A DNA stretch of 32,802 nucleotides, from assembly GCA_964645285.1 (NCBI GenBank), contig CAZYDR010000037.1:1-32802 (forward strand), written 5' to 3'. Below the pieces are notes generated by a model. The model was not told the origin of the DNA. It saw nothing but the letters and a program-made list of their open reading frames with translations, and made no database searches. This document shows, one piece after another, positions 16,185 to 26,199 of the stretch (positions within the stretch are counted from its first letter, which is position 1; each line of letters starts with the position of its first letter). The position numbers and the translations under genes were made by a program. This DNA is from JAYZAP01 sp964645285. GTDB taxonomy: Bacteria; Pseudomonadota; Alphaproteobacteria; JAAXGF01.

Positions 16185-17972
16185 GTGGACCGGCTCACCA
16201 GTTGGCTCGCTATGATCGCCCGTTTCGGGGCCGACTGGCGAAGGCTGGCCCGTAACGAGCATTTTGTTCTGTCGTTTCTGGCGGTCGCCCTGGGCGTTTT
16301 GGCGGCCTATGGCTCGATCGTCTTTCGTCTTGCCATCGGCGTCGTTCAGCGCTTTGCCTTCGATGCGGAATCCGAGCGGCTGTTCAGTGCTGCCAACCAG
16401 TTGGCCTGGTGGCAAATTATGCTGGCGCCGGCGTTCGGCGGCCTGGTGATCGGCCTGTTCGTCCATTTTGCCATGCCGGGGCGGCGCAACCGGGGCATCG
16501 CCGATGTAATCGAGGCCGGCGCCCTCCACGGCGGACGCATGCCCCTGTGGGCTGGCGTCGGTGCGGCCCTGGCGTCGGCCACATCGATCGGCTTTGGCGC
16601 CTCGGTCGGTCGCGAAGGACCGGTGGTCCACCTCGGCGCCACCTTGTCGGCCTGGATCGCCCGACAGTTCCGCTTTGACCATTCAACAGCCCTGACCCTG
16701 CTTGGCTGCGGCGTTGCCTCGGCGGTGGCGGCGTCGTTCAACGCGCCCATCGCCGGCGTGTTCTTCGCCCTCGAGGTAGTGGTCGGCACCTATGCCCTGA
16801 CCGCCTTCACACCGGTGGTCATCGCCTCGGTCACCGGAACCATCATCGCCCGCATCCATCTCGGTGACTTCCCCGCCTTCGTGGTTCCCGAGTTCGGCAT
16901 CGTCTCATTCTTCGAGTTCCCCGCCTTCGTCCTGCTCGGCCTGGTCTCGGCCGTGGCCGCCGGGGTCTTCATGTGGAGCATCATGGCCACCGAGGACCGC
17001 GTGAAGACGATCCCCGCCCCGGCCTGGCTGCGGCCGGTGTTCGGCGGCCTGACGGTGGGCGTCATCGCCGTGTTCTTTCCCCAGGTCCTGGGGGTCGGCT
17101 ATGAGGCCACGGACATGGCGCTCAATGCGACACTGCCTTTGTGGCTGCTGATCGCCCTGGTGGTCGCCAAGACCGCCGCCACCGCCATTTCCCTGGGTTC
17201 GGGCTTCGCCGGCGGGGTATTCAGCCCGTCGCTCTACGTCGGCGCCATGGTCGGTGGCGCCTTCGGCATCATCGCCGGCAGTCTGTTTCCGGATTTGGCC
17301 TCGTCGCCGGGCACCTACACCATCATCGGTATGGGCGCAGTGGCGGCGGCGGTTCTTGGCGCGCCGATCTCGACCATTCTGGTGGTCTTCGAGATCACCG
17401 GCGACTACGGCGTCACCATTGCCGTTATGGTCGCCGCCGCCGTCGCCACGGTCATCACCCAGCAAATTCCCGGCACCTCGTTCTTCCACTGGCAACTGGC
17501 GCGCCGCGGTATCAACATCGGCCGCGACCGGGCGCGCGAGCTGTTGCAGTCAATTCCCGTGCGGGACGCCATGGAGACCGCCGCCGGCCTGATCTCCGTG
17601 ACCATGACCAGGGCGGAACTGCGCGCCCTGTTCCGCGAGACGCCGCGCGGCGTTGTCTTCGTGGTCGGTGATGAAAACCGCCTGTGCGGCGCCCTCACCC
17701 TGGACGACGTCAAACACCTGGTGTTCGATGACGGCGACAGCAGACCTATCGACATGGAAGCCCTGGCGCGGGTCAATAACGCCGCCGTCCTGGCCGAGGA
17801 CAGCGTCGAAAGCGCCCACGCGGTGATGGACGACCGGGGTGTCGACCGGTTGCCGGTGATCGACGACGCCCGGATGCAACGGGTGGTCGGTATGGTGCGC
17901 CGCAAGAGTATGCTCAGGGCCCATAACCGGGCCATGATCCGCGCCGGCGGCGGACAGCGCAACAATCGATGA
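16185..17972 (+). CDS. CLC-type chloride channel or antiporter with two CBS domains
   Basis: The product is 595 residues from GTG 16185 (ATG 16212 is an alternative start). The membrane part (residues ~20-440) has about ten hydrophobic segments and the CLC signatures GREGP (gating-type Glu144 from GTG) and GVFSP. The first anion-site motif, normally GSGIP, reads NRGIA here (in RRNRGIADVIEAGAL), so the usual Ser and Pro are replaced. The C-terminal ~140 residues form a CBS pair (RDAMETAAGLISVTM; NNAAVLAEDSVESAHAVMDDRGVDRLPVID), likely nucleotide-sensing. It sits between the thioesterase and helicase genes in one co-directional run. Whether it is a channel or a proton-coupled exchanger cannot be decided. 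Confidence 0.9.
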   Translation: MDRLTSWLAMIARFGADWRRLARNEHFVLSFLAVALGVLAAYGSIVFRLAIGVVQRFAFDAESERLFSAANQLAWWQIMLAPAFGGLVIGLFVHFAMPGRRNRGIADVIEAGALHGGRMPLWAGVGAALASATSIGFGASVGREGPVVHLGATLSAWIARQFRFDHSTALTLLGCGVASAVAASFNAPIAGVFFALEVVVGTYALTAFTPVVIASVTGTIIARIHLGDFPAFVVPEFGIVSFFEFPAFVLLGLVSAVAAGVFMWSIMATEDRVKTIPAPAWLRPVFGGLTVGVIAVFFPQVLGVGYEATDMALNATLPLWLLIALVVAKTAATAISLGSGFAGGVFSPSLYVGAMVGGAFGIIAGSLFPDLASSPGTYTIIGMGAVAAAVLGAPISTILVVFEITGDYGVTIAVMVAAAVATVITQQIPGTSFFHWQLARRGINIGRDRARELLQSIPVRDAMETAAGLISVTMTRAELRALFRETPRGVVFVVGDENRLCGALTLDDVKHLVFDDGDSRPIDMEALARVNNAAVLAEDSVESAHAVMDDRGVDRLPVIDDARMQRVVGMVRRKSMLRAHNRAMIRAGGGQRNNR

Positions 17973-18029
17973 CGCGGCCCTCTCTATGGCGTGCAATGGC
18001 CAACGCCAGGGTCTATAAGCGGGACGATC

Positions 18030-20277
<2,248 letters not shown>

Positions 20278-20294
<17 letters not shown>

Positions 20295-21186
20295 GGGACC
20301 GGGCCTACAACGGCTCAGTCTGGACGTGCCGCGGGATCTTGTGGCGGCGTTCGAAGCAGCTCTGGAAGACCATGTCCTGGCTCTCACCATCGATGAAGAC
20401 CCGGTGGACGGTCTGCGCCATTTGGAAGTATTGGTTTCCGGTGGTGTCGCACTATCGGCCTTGCGCACCCACATCACAACTGCCGCTAGGGCGGCCGGTA
20501 TTGAAGCGCTGAATTTGGCCTTCGAGGCGGTGCCAGAAACTGATTGGGTGGCGGCCTCCCAGGCCAGCTTTCCGCCTGTTTGCGCCGGGCGATACTACGT
20601 TCATGGCTCCCACCTGCCGGCGGCTGGAGACGGCGCCGTCGATCTCGAAGTCGACGCCGGCGCAACCTTCGGCACCGGTGAACACGAAAGCACCCATGGC
20701 TGTCTACTCGCCCTTGACGCCCTGGCTGATCACCACACGGTCCGCCGGGCCCTTGATATGGGTTGTGGTTCCGGCATCCTGGCCATGGCCATGGCCAAGA
20801 CCTGGGACGTGCCGGTGGTGGCTAGCGATATCGACCCGGCGGCGGTGGCGACAGCGCAAGCGAATACCGAGGGCAACCGCGTCGATCATCTGGTTCGAGT
20901 CATAGAAAGCGACGGCTACGCCAACGACACCGTAACCGCCAATGCGCCCTATGACCTGATTACCGCCAATATCCTGGCCGGACCGCTGATCACCATGGCC
21001 CTCGACCTTGCCGGTTGTCTGGCGCCAGGCGGCGTCGCCGTGTTGGCCGGCTTATTGTCGCGTCAGGCCGATGACGTCATCGCCGCCCATGTGGCCGGGG
21101 GCTTGATCTTTGACCACGACATTGCCCTGGGCGACTGGCGAACACTGGTACTGCGGCGCCCGACAAAAAAAGAGGGCGGTGACTGA
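20278..21186 (+). CDS. prmA: PrmA, ribosomal protein L11 methyltransferase
   Basis: The likely start is TTG 20278, 17 bp inside the helicase gene and about 10 bp after AGAAGG; GTG 20326 is the fallback. This gives 302 residues, the family's usual length. An N-terminal substrate-recruiting domain (~1-110) is followed by the class I SAM methyltransferase core: DAGATFGTGEHESTHGCL, ALDMGCGSGILAMA (SAM glycine loop), VVASDIDP and the family motif NILAGPL. It trimethylates ribosomal protein L11. No ATG exists in a suitable place, so a non-ATG start with translational coupling to the helicase is expected. The stop codon falls inside the loop of the following terminator. Confidence 0.92.
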
Positions 21187-21205
21187 AGCCACCGCCCTCT
21201 TTTTT
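21165..21205. terminator. Bidirectional intrinsic terminator between prmA and the chemoreceptor gene
   Basis: A-tract plus GAGGGCGGTG (to 21181) pairs with CACCGCCCTC plus T-tract (21190-21205) around an 8-nt loop. The stem is flanked by 7 A on the left and 6 T on the right, so it works on both strands for the convergent genes. The prmA TGA (21184-21186) lies in the loop and its last sense codons form the left arm. Confidence 0.9.
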
Positions 21206-21224
21206 GACAAGTTGAACGACGTCG

Positions 21225-22229
21225 TTATGCCGCCCTGATGCCAGACAGGAACTTATCGACCTCGGCCCGCAGCAATTCAGACTGCTTGGCCAGGTCACCC
21301 GCCGAGCCCAGCATCTGGCTGGCGGCGGTGCCGGTTTTCGTCGCCGTCTGGTTAACCCCGGCGATGTTGGACGACACTTCCTGAGTGCCCGCGGCAGCCT
21401 GCTGGCTGTTGTTGCTGATCTCGCCGGTGGCGGCACCCTGCTCTTCAATGGCAGAGGCAATGGCCGTCGAGACCTCGTTCATCTCGCCGATCTTCTTGCC
21501 GATGCCTCCGATGGCCGATACCGACTCGTCGGTGGCGGTCTGGATGGCGGTAATCTGAGCGGCGATGTCCTCGGTTATCTTGGCGGTTTGCGTCGCCAGG
21601 CTCTTGACCTCGGAAGCCACCACCGCGAAGCCCTTGCCGGCGTCACCGGCGCGGGCCGCCTCGATGGTGGCGTTAAGCGCCAGCAGATTGGTCTGACTAG
21701 CGATATCGCTGATCAGATCAACCACCTCACCGATCTTCTGCGAACCCTCGGCCAGGCTCTGGACCGAGGCATTGATCTTGTCGGCGTCATCGACCGCATC
21801 CTTGGCCATTTGCGCCGACTGGGCGACCTGACGGGCGATCTCGTTGACCGAGGACGACATCTCCTCGGCCGCGGCAGACACCGTCTGGACGTTGGTCGAA
21901 GCCTGCTCGGAGGCAGCGGCGGCAGCCTGGCTCTGACGGCTGGTCTCTTCCGCCGTCAAGGCCATGCTCTCGGCCGCCGAGCGCATTTTCGTGGATGCCG
22001 AACTCACCGTATCGAGCGAGGTCGAGATCGTAGCGTCAAAGTCACTCGTCAGAGCCTCCACGCGAGCCTGGCGCTCTTCCTTGGCCTGCTGCTCGGCCCG
22101 TTGCTCTTCGGCCAGACGATCAGCCTCAATGGCCTGATCCTTGAAAACCTGCACGGCGCGAGCCATGTCGCCGACTTCATCGACCCGCTCGGCCGCCCGA
22201 CATATCGGGACCGGGCGTAGCTTATGCAA
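21225..22229 (-). CDS. Methyl-accepting chemotaxis protein, N-terminally truncated
   Basis: From TTG 22229 the product is 334 residues (ATG 22166 also possible). It begins abruptly in the second half of a HAMP domain (RAAERVDEVGDMARAVQVFKDQAIE). It then has the Glu/Gln/Ala-rich connector and a complete signalling domain with the hairpin tip core DLISDIASQTNLLALNATIEAARAGDAGKGFAVVASEVKSLA. No membrane helix, sensory domain or first HAMP helix is present. The upstream in-frame sequence is only 15 codons to the TAA of the DUF2336 gene. Either this is the 3' remnant of a chemoreceptor that lost its sensor by deletion, or a soluble signalling stub expressed from the DUF2336 transcript. The signalling part is uninterrupted, so it could still reach the CheA/CheW array. 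Confidence 0.8.
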   Translation of the reverse strand: MHKLRPVPICRAAERVDEVGDMARAVQVFKDQAIEADRLAEEQRAEQQAKEERQARVEALTSDFDATISTSLDTVSSASTKMRSAAESMALTAEETSRQSQAAAAASEQASTNVQTVSAAAEEMSSSVNEIARQVAQSAQMAKDAVDDADKINASVQSLAEGSQKIGEVVDLISDIASQTNLLALNATIEAARAGDAGKGFAVVASEVKSLATQTAKITEDIAAQITAIQTATDESVSAIGGIGKKIGEMNEVSTAIASAIEEQGAATGEISNNSQQAAAGTQEVSSNIAGVNQTATKTGTAASQMLGSAGDLAKQSELLRAEVDKFLSGIRAA

Positions 22230-22274
22230 TAGTCGGCGAGCTGCGCCAAGAGAATACGGCGCGGCGTGGAAGAA

Positions 22275-23365
22275 TTACTCGGCGGCGTCCGCCCGGGTCG
22301 GCGTGATACTCCCGATGCGCGCCATCAGATAGTCGAGATTGGCCACATCAAGACTCTCGAACTGGGTCAGGAATCGCTCAATCATGCGCGAGCGAAAACG
22401 TTCGCAGTCGTCTTCCTCACCGTCATATTCCATCTCGCGGACCACGCTTACCGCCGCTCGGATCGCCTCGAACATGTCCTGGTCGAGGCCGGTCTTGCGG
22501 TAGAGTTCACGGAACCCCAACGGCCCGGCGTCGAAAATTAGAATATGGGCGTTGGTCGCCGAGATGTTGGAAAGGCGCGCCATGGCCGCCTCGAAAAACA
22601 ACCGGTCGCCGTAAGACGGTCGTTGACGTGCAATTGTTCGACCAGGCGTTCCACATCCACCGTGCCGCTTTCCGGCGTCAGCAAGGCCAGTGTTGCCTTC
22701 TCACGAGTCTGCAGAATGACGTCGGCGGCAACGGCCGGCGACAGTTCGTGATGGCTGATTAGTCGCGACTGTAGCTCGTCGGAGACCATGGTGACCAGAC
22801 GCTCGGCCAGCTTGACCGGCAGCTTGGTGCGGCTAACCGCCTGCTCCTTTACCTGGTCGCTGTCCGGGAAAGTGTCGAGGACCTTTTCGAAAGTCGATTC
22901 GCTGACCTCGGCGCCATCGTTGCCGACCATGGTGGCGACGGCTTTCTCGTCGGCGGTCTCGACCAGGACTTCGCAAACGTCGGCGGCTACATTGTCGCGC
23001 TGGGCGATGGCGACCCGGCTCTCACTCGACTGGTTCTGAACGATTTCAATCAGGTCCTCATCGGTCAGCACCTGGGACGATTTCAGCACCGGCTCGGCAA
23101 CTTCGATGACGTCATTGGCCAGCAACAAGGCAATGTCGTGAGGTACAATCTGGCTGTCCTTGAGGTTTTCCGACAAGGCGGAGCGCACCCGTACTTCCAC
23201 GTCACGCAGCAGATAGCGGAAAATATCCTCGGCGATTTCGCGAGCGCGGCCATCCATCTGTTCGCTGTCAAAGCTGGTGGTAATCTTCGCCACGGTTTCG
23301 GCGCGCACTTCCGCTGAGGGCTCGCGCAGCAGCCGTTCGACATCGTTCGCAGTAAGATGGGCCAT
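22275..23365 (-). pseudogene. DUF2336 family protein, disrupted by a frameshift
   Basis: The first frame (ATG 23365) encodes a DUF2336 protein: LTANDVERLLREPSAEVRAE, EIAEDIFRYLLRDVEVRVR, PHDIALLLANDVIEVAEPVL, LTDEDLIEIVQ, VAIAQRDNVA and VERLVEQLHVNDRLT. It then runs into nonsense to a stop at 22538. The rest of the domain (GDRLFFEAAMARL, LGFRELYRKTGL, REMEYDGEEDDCERF, MIERFLTQFESLD) continues in another frame to TAA at 22275. The switch lies at about 22605-22620. Relative to the family as I recall it, about ten residues between LT and GD are missing, so this looks like a deletion not divisible by three. DUF2336 proteins are of unknown function and often sit near motility and cell-cycle genes. 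If the shift is a sequence error the gene is ordinary; otherwise it makes a protein lacking its C-terminal third. Confidence 0.8.
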
Positions 23366-23449
23366 TGGCTTCCGTCTTCAATTATTTTGACCGCAAACAC
23401 CCCAACGGGCATCTCGCAGTCCCACGGAATAAATTTACGATGACATTCG

Positions 23450-23464
23450 TTAAGCAACGGTTAC
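23450..23464. promoter_or_regulatory. CtrA-like site (TTAA-N7-TTAC)
   Basis: TTAA (23450-23453), seven bases, then TTAC (23461-23464) matches the alphaproteobacterial CtrA box TTAA-N7-TTAA at seven of eight fixed positions. It lies in the 152-bp gap between the divergent DUF2336 and DUF6166 genes, 85 bp before the DUF2336 start. CtrA control of motility-associated genes is common in the class, so the place is sensible, but a site this short with one mismatch can arise by chance. Nothing else was seen in the gap. Confidence 0.25.
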
Positions 23465-23517
23465 GCTGTGGTTTACGGTGGCGGCACTAAACGACGCCTG
23501 CCGGGCCAATTCGATGG

Positions 23518-23874
23518 ATGGGCGCTATGAAGATTTACCAGGGAATCCGCGGCGAAGAGGGTTGTGTGGTCACGGTCAACGGCGCCCCGCTCGACCCCCG
23601 GACCGACTTGCGCCGTTTCTCCTCGGACGGCTTTGAATGGGGCTATGAAGGCAGCGGGCCCCACCAACTGTCCCTGGCCATTCTCGCTGATCACTTCGGC
23701 GACGACGGCCGGGCGCAAAACTCAAGCCAGCTGTTCATGGAAGTATTGATCGCGGAACTCAGGGGCGACGAGTGGAAACTGACCGATGATCAGGTCGGCA
23801 ACACCTTCAATTCGGTGGTCGAAGTGCCGTTCGATCTGGAAACCCTGTTTCGCAAGGTTCGCGGCCTGGAATAA
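23518..23874 (+). CDS. DUF6166 family protein
   Basis: The product is 118 residues from ATG 23518 (ATG 23527, giving MKIYQGIRGEEG, is equally likely). Recognisable family features are the start KIYQGIRGEEGCVVTVNGAPLDPRTDLR, then the FEWGYEGSGPHQLSLAILADHFGDD block and W-x-LT near the end. DUF6166 proteins are small cytosolic proteins of unknown function found on chromosomes, plasmids and phages, where gene names refer to the GYxGSGPxQLA core. No catalytic residues are evident. It diverges from the DUF2336 gene and converges on the methyltransferase gene, with 4 bp between stops. Confidence 0.75.
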   Translation: MGAMKIYQGIRGEEGCVVTVNGAPLDPRTDLRRFSSDGFEWGYEGSGPHQLSLAILADHFGDDGRAQNSSQLFMEVLIAELRGDEWKLTDDQVGNTFNSVVEVPFDLETLFRKVRGLE

Positions 23875-23878
23875 CCGT

Positions 23879-24895
23879 TCAGCCACGACCTCGGCGACGT
23901 TGGCGCTTGCTTTGGCGACGGTCAGCGCCATCCGTCTTGGCGGCAACGGCAAGCGGGCCGAGGCGCGCCTCGATTTCGTCGATACCGGGTACCGCCTGGG
24001 GCTCGTAGCCCGCCAGGGCATCGACCATAGCCTTGAGATGGACCGGTGTCGAACCACAGCAAGCGCCAATAATGCGGGCGCCGGCGTCGCGCGCCATGCG
24101 GGCGTAATCGGCCATGATTTCCGGCGTACCATTGTAGTGGATATGGCCGTCCAGGAATTCGGGTATGCCACAATTGCCCTTGGCTACCAGCACCGCTCCG
24201 GACCCGGTAATGCGCGTCATGCCGACCACCGCATGGACCAGTTCGGCCGGGCCATTGCCACAGTTCGCGCCATAGGCCAGAGGCGGCGGCTCGAAGGTCT
24301 GGCAAATCGTCGCCGCGTCCTCGGGCGACATTCCCATCATGGTGCGCCCGGCGGTATCAAAGGTCAGGGTGCAGACCATTGGCAAGCCGGTGGCGGCGGT
24401 GGCGGCGGCGGCGGCAACCACTTCCTCGCGTGACGACATGGTTTCAATCCACAACACATCGGCGCCACCGTCGGCCAGCGCCTGGGCCTGTTCGGTAAAG
24501 GCCGCAACGCCCAGATCCATGGTGAGACTGCCCAGCGGTTCGAACAACTCGCCGGTCGGCCCCATGTCGCCGGCGACCACGATAGGCCGGTCGGCGGCGT
24601 CGGCAACACCCCGCGCCGCGACCACCGCCGCCCGGTTGAGCTCCGCCACGCGATCCTCGAGACCATGCAGCTTGAGGCGGTAGCCGGTGCCGCCAAAAGT
24701 ATTGCTGAGCACGATGTCGGCGCCGACATCGATGAAGTCCTGGTGAACCGACGCCACCCGGTCCGGGTGTTCGACATTCCACAATTCGGGCGAATTCCCG
24801 GTCTCGAGGCCACGAACGAACAGATTCGTTCCCATAGCGCCATCAGCAACAACGCAAGCCTTGGCATCAAGAAGGTCGGAAAGCGTGGTCTTCAT
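23879..24895 (-). CDS. bmt: Homocysteine S-methyltransferase (betaine or DMSP type)
   Basis: The product is 338 residues from ATG 24895. It has the TIM-barrel S-methyltransferase pattern: VADGAMGTNLFVRGL near the N-terminus, VLSNTFGGTGYRLK, VAGDMGPTGELFEPLG and LWIETMSSREE. Zinc ligands lie in GANCGNGPAELV and GACCGSTPVHL. The GPTGELFEPLG/GANCGNG combination is that of alphaproteobacterial Bmt proteins, which move a methyl group from glycine betaine (or dimethylsulfoniopropionate) to homocysteine to form methionine. The exact donor is inferred. The C-terminal ~20 residues are a basic tail outside the barrel. It is convergent with the DUF6166 gene and follows the DUF1289 gene on the same strand with a 68-bp gap. 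Confidence 0.88.
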   Translation of the reverse strand: MKTTLSDLLDAKACVVADGAMGTNLFVRGLETGNSPELWNVEHPDRVASVHQDFIDVGADIVLSNTFGGTGYRLKLHGLEDRVAELNRAAVVAARGVADAADRPIVVAGDMGPTGELFEPLGSLTMDLGVAAFTEQAQALADGGADVLWIETMSSREEVVAAAAATAATGLPMVCTLTFDTAGRTMMGMSPEDAATICQTFEPPPLAYGANCGNGPAELVHAVVGMTRITGSGAVLVAKGNCGIPEFLDGHIHYNGTPEIMADYARMARDAGARIIGACCGSTPVHLKAMVDALAGYEPQAVPGIDEIEARLGPLAVAAKTDGADRRQSKRQRRRGRG

Positions 24896-24963
24896 AACTG
24901 TGTATGCCTGATTACCATGGACCGAAGCGCCAAATTCCTAGATTGGTCCGCCGACGCCTGTCT

Positions 24964-25206
24964 TCAAGGCCCGATGCGACGCCGCCGTTGAGGCCGTTTG
25001 CGCACCGCCAGACCCAATTCTTCCCGGCGGCTCCGCAGGCTGTCGAGCAGATCGAGTTTGGCATCATAATCCAATCTCGCCCACGACGCGATTTCCTGGG
25101 ACGTGCGCAGGCAACCGCGGCAAAAGCGGGTGGCGGGCTCGATTTCGCAGACGCTGACGCAGGGCGACGGAAGGTCGATGGCACTATTCAATAAACGACT
25201 CCGCAT
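24964..25206 (-). CDS. DUF1289 family small cysteine protein
   Basis: The product is 80 residues from ATG 25206. The diagnostic motif is SPCVSVCEIEPATRFCRGCLRTSQEIASW, with four cysteines arranged C-x3-C ... C-x2-C, likely binding a metal or Fe-S cluster. A basic tail ends RRRRIGP. Function of the family is unknown. Frames on this strand stay open upstream to 25344, but the domain starts just after this ATG, so the shorter start is preferred. It lies upstream of the methyltransferase gene on the same strand and diverges from the DUF7676-like gene across 112 bp in which I see no clear promoter. Confidence 0.8.
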   Translation of the reverse strand: MRSRLLNSAIDLPSPCVSVCEIEPATRFCRGCLRTSQEIASWARLDYDAKLDLLDSLRSRREELGLAVRKRPQRRRRIGP

Positions 25207-25318
25207 AACAGGGAACCATGACGTGGCGAAAGGTAAGGTCAAGACCGGTGTTGTCAAACCCCTTTTCACCTTTAGTTTTCGCCCTACCATTGAAGCGGAT
25301 GCAGCGGGAGGCGCCGAT

Positions 25319-25847
25319 ATGAAGACCGTGAGTGAGCCCGGCATGGGGACGCTGGAGATTTTCCCCCTCGCGACCGGCGAGCTGTTTCTCCATGATCTGA
25401 TCGAGGATCTGTTCGAGAATCATTGGCGCGACATCGTCTTCGGTTCGCTGATCCAGGGCGCGGTATTTGAAATTCGCGCGCCCAACGCACCAACCCGCAT
25501 TTCCCTGCTCGACGACTACCTCACGGTCAACTTCGGGGCCTGGCACTTCCACCTTTGCATCGGCGCCCACAAGGGCAGCCGCGCCAACCCGACCGACGCG
25601 GACCGAACTCTATCGGGTGCTCGACCGCCACCATGCGCCGACCAGTTGGGGTTTGCGGCTTATGAACGGCGCCGGCGAGCAGCAAATGACCATATTCCTG
25701 CCCAACCCGTTTCTTAACAACGACGATCAGATTCTCAAGGAAGCGGATTGGTCGCGGCTCGCCCTATGGGACGATTTGCACCAAAAGCATCTGGGTCTCG
25801 GCCCGGACGACCGGGACCGCGCCGCCAAAGGCTTCTATCACGGATAA
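25319..25847 (+). pseudogene. DUF7676-like protein, disrupted by a frameshift
   Basis: ATG 25319 follows GGGAGG at good spacing. The first frame gives MGTLEIFPLATGELFLHDLIEDLF, then IRAPNAPTRISLLDDYLTVNFGAWHFHLCIGAHKG. After NPTDA near 25600 it turns to nonsense. The remainder is in another frame: RTELYRVLDRHHAPTSWGLRL, MNGAGEQQMTIFLPNPFLN, DWSRLALWDDLHQKHLGLGPDDRD and GFYHG, ending at 25847. The two parts read as one conserved protein I associate with DUF7676, with roughly eight residues missing at the switch. Function is unknown. No homopolymer sits at the join; GACGCGGA (25595-25602) could be a collapsed direct repeat. It is convergent with bolA (8 bp between stops). Confidence 0.7.
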
Positions 25848-25855
25848 ACCGCGCC

Positions 25856-26176
25856 TTAGTCGTCGTCCTTGCTGGCGCCATGGCATGGCGGCGACTCGTG
25901 AACCGCGCCGTTTCGCGCCTGCCACTCGTCCGGCGTCAGGGTATGCATGGAGAGCGCATGAAGTCCGGCGGCGAACTCGTCGGCCAGAATGCGATTGACC
26001 GCCTGTTGCCGTTTGATCCGCGACGCGCCATCAAAGTGGTCCGAGACGACGATTACCTTGAAATGCAGTTCCGAACCCGGCGGCACTTTGTGCATATGGC
26101 TCTCGTTGATCACTTCAAGGTGAGATGGCGCCAGGGAGGACATGATCTTCTGTTCGATAGTCGCTTGTACGGTCAT
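25856..26176 (-). CDS. BolA family protein
   Basis: The product is 106 residues with one BolA domain: IEQKIMSSLAPSHLEVINESHMH, then ELHFKVIVVSDHFDGASRIKRQQAVNRILADEF and the C-terminal LHALSMHTLTPDEW. The tail SPPCHGASKDDD is like that of the alphaproteobacterial BolA1 group. BolA proteins pair with monothiol glutaredoxins to handle [2Fe-2S] clusters and some act as transcription factors. No glutaredoxin gene is in the window. It is last in a minus-strand run (oxidoreductase, ThiS-like, TPR, BolA) and starts 23 bp after the TPR gene, probably on the same transcript. Confidence 0.9.
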   Translation of the reverse strand: MTVQATIEQKIMSSLAPSHLEVINESHMHKVPPGSELHFKVIVVSDHFDGASRIKRQQAVNRILADEFAAGLHALSMHTLTPDEWQARNGAVHESPPCHGASKDDD

Positions 26177-26199
26177 GGTTTGCGTCTCCTTCCGGCTCC

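Noticed and set aside
25103..25318. Upstream in-frame extension of the DUF7676-like gene
   Set aside because: The extension overlaps the DUF1289 gene on the other strand, while ATG 25319 has a good ribosome site and begins the conserved domain.
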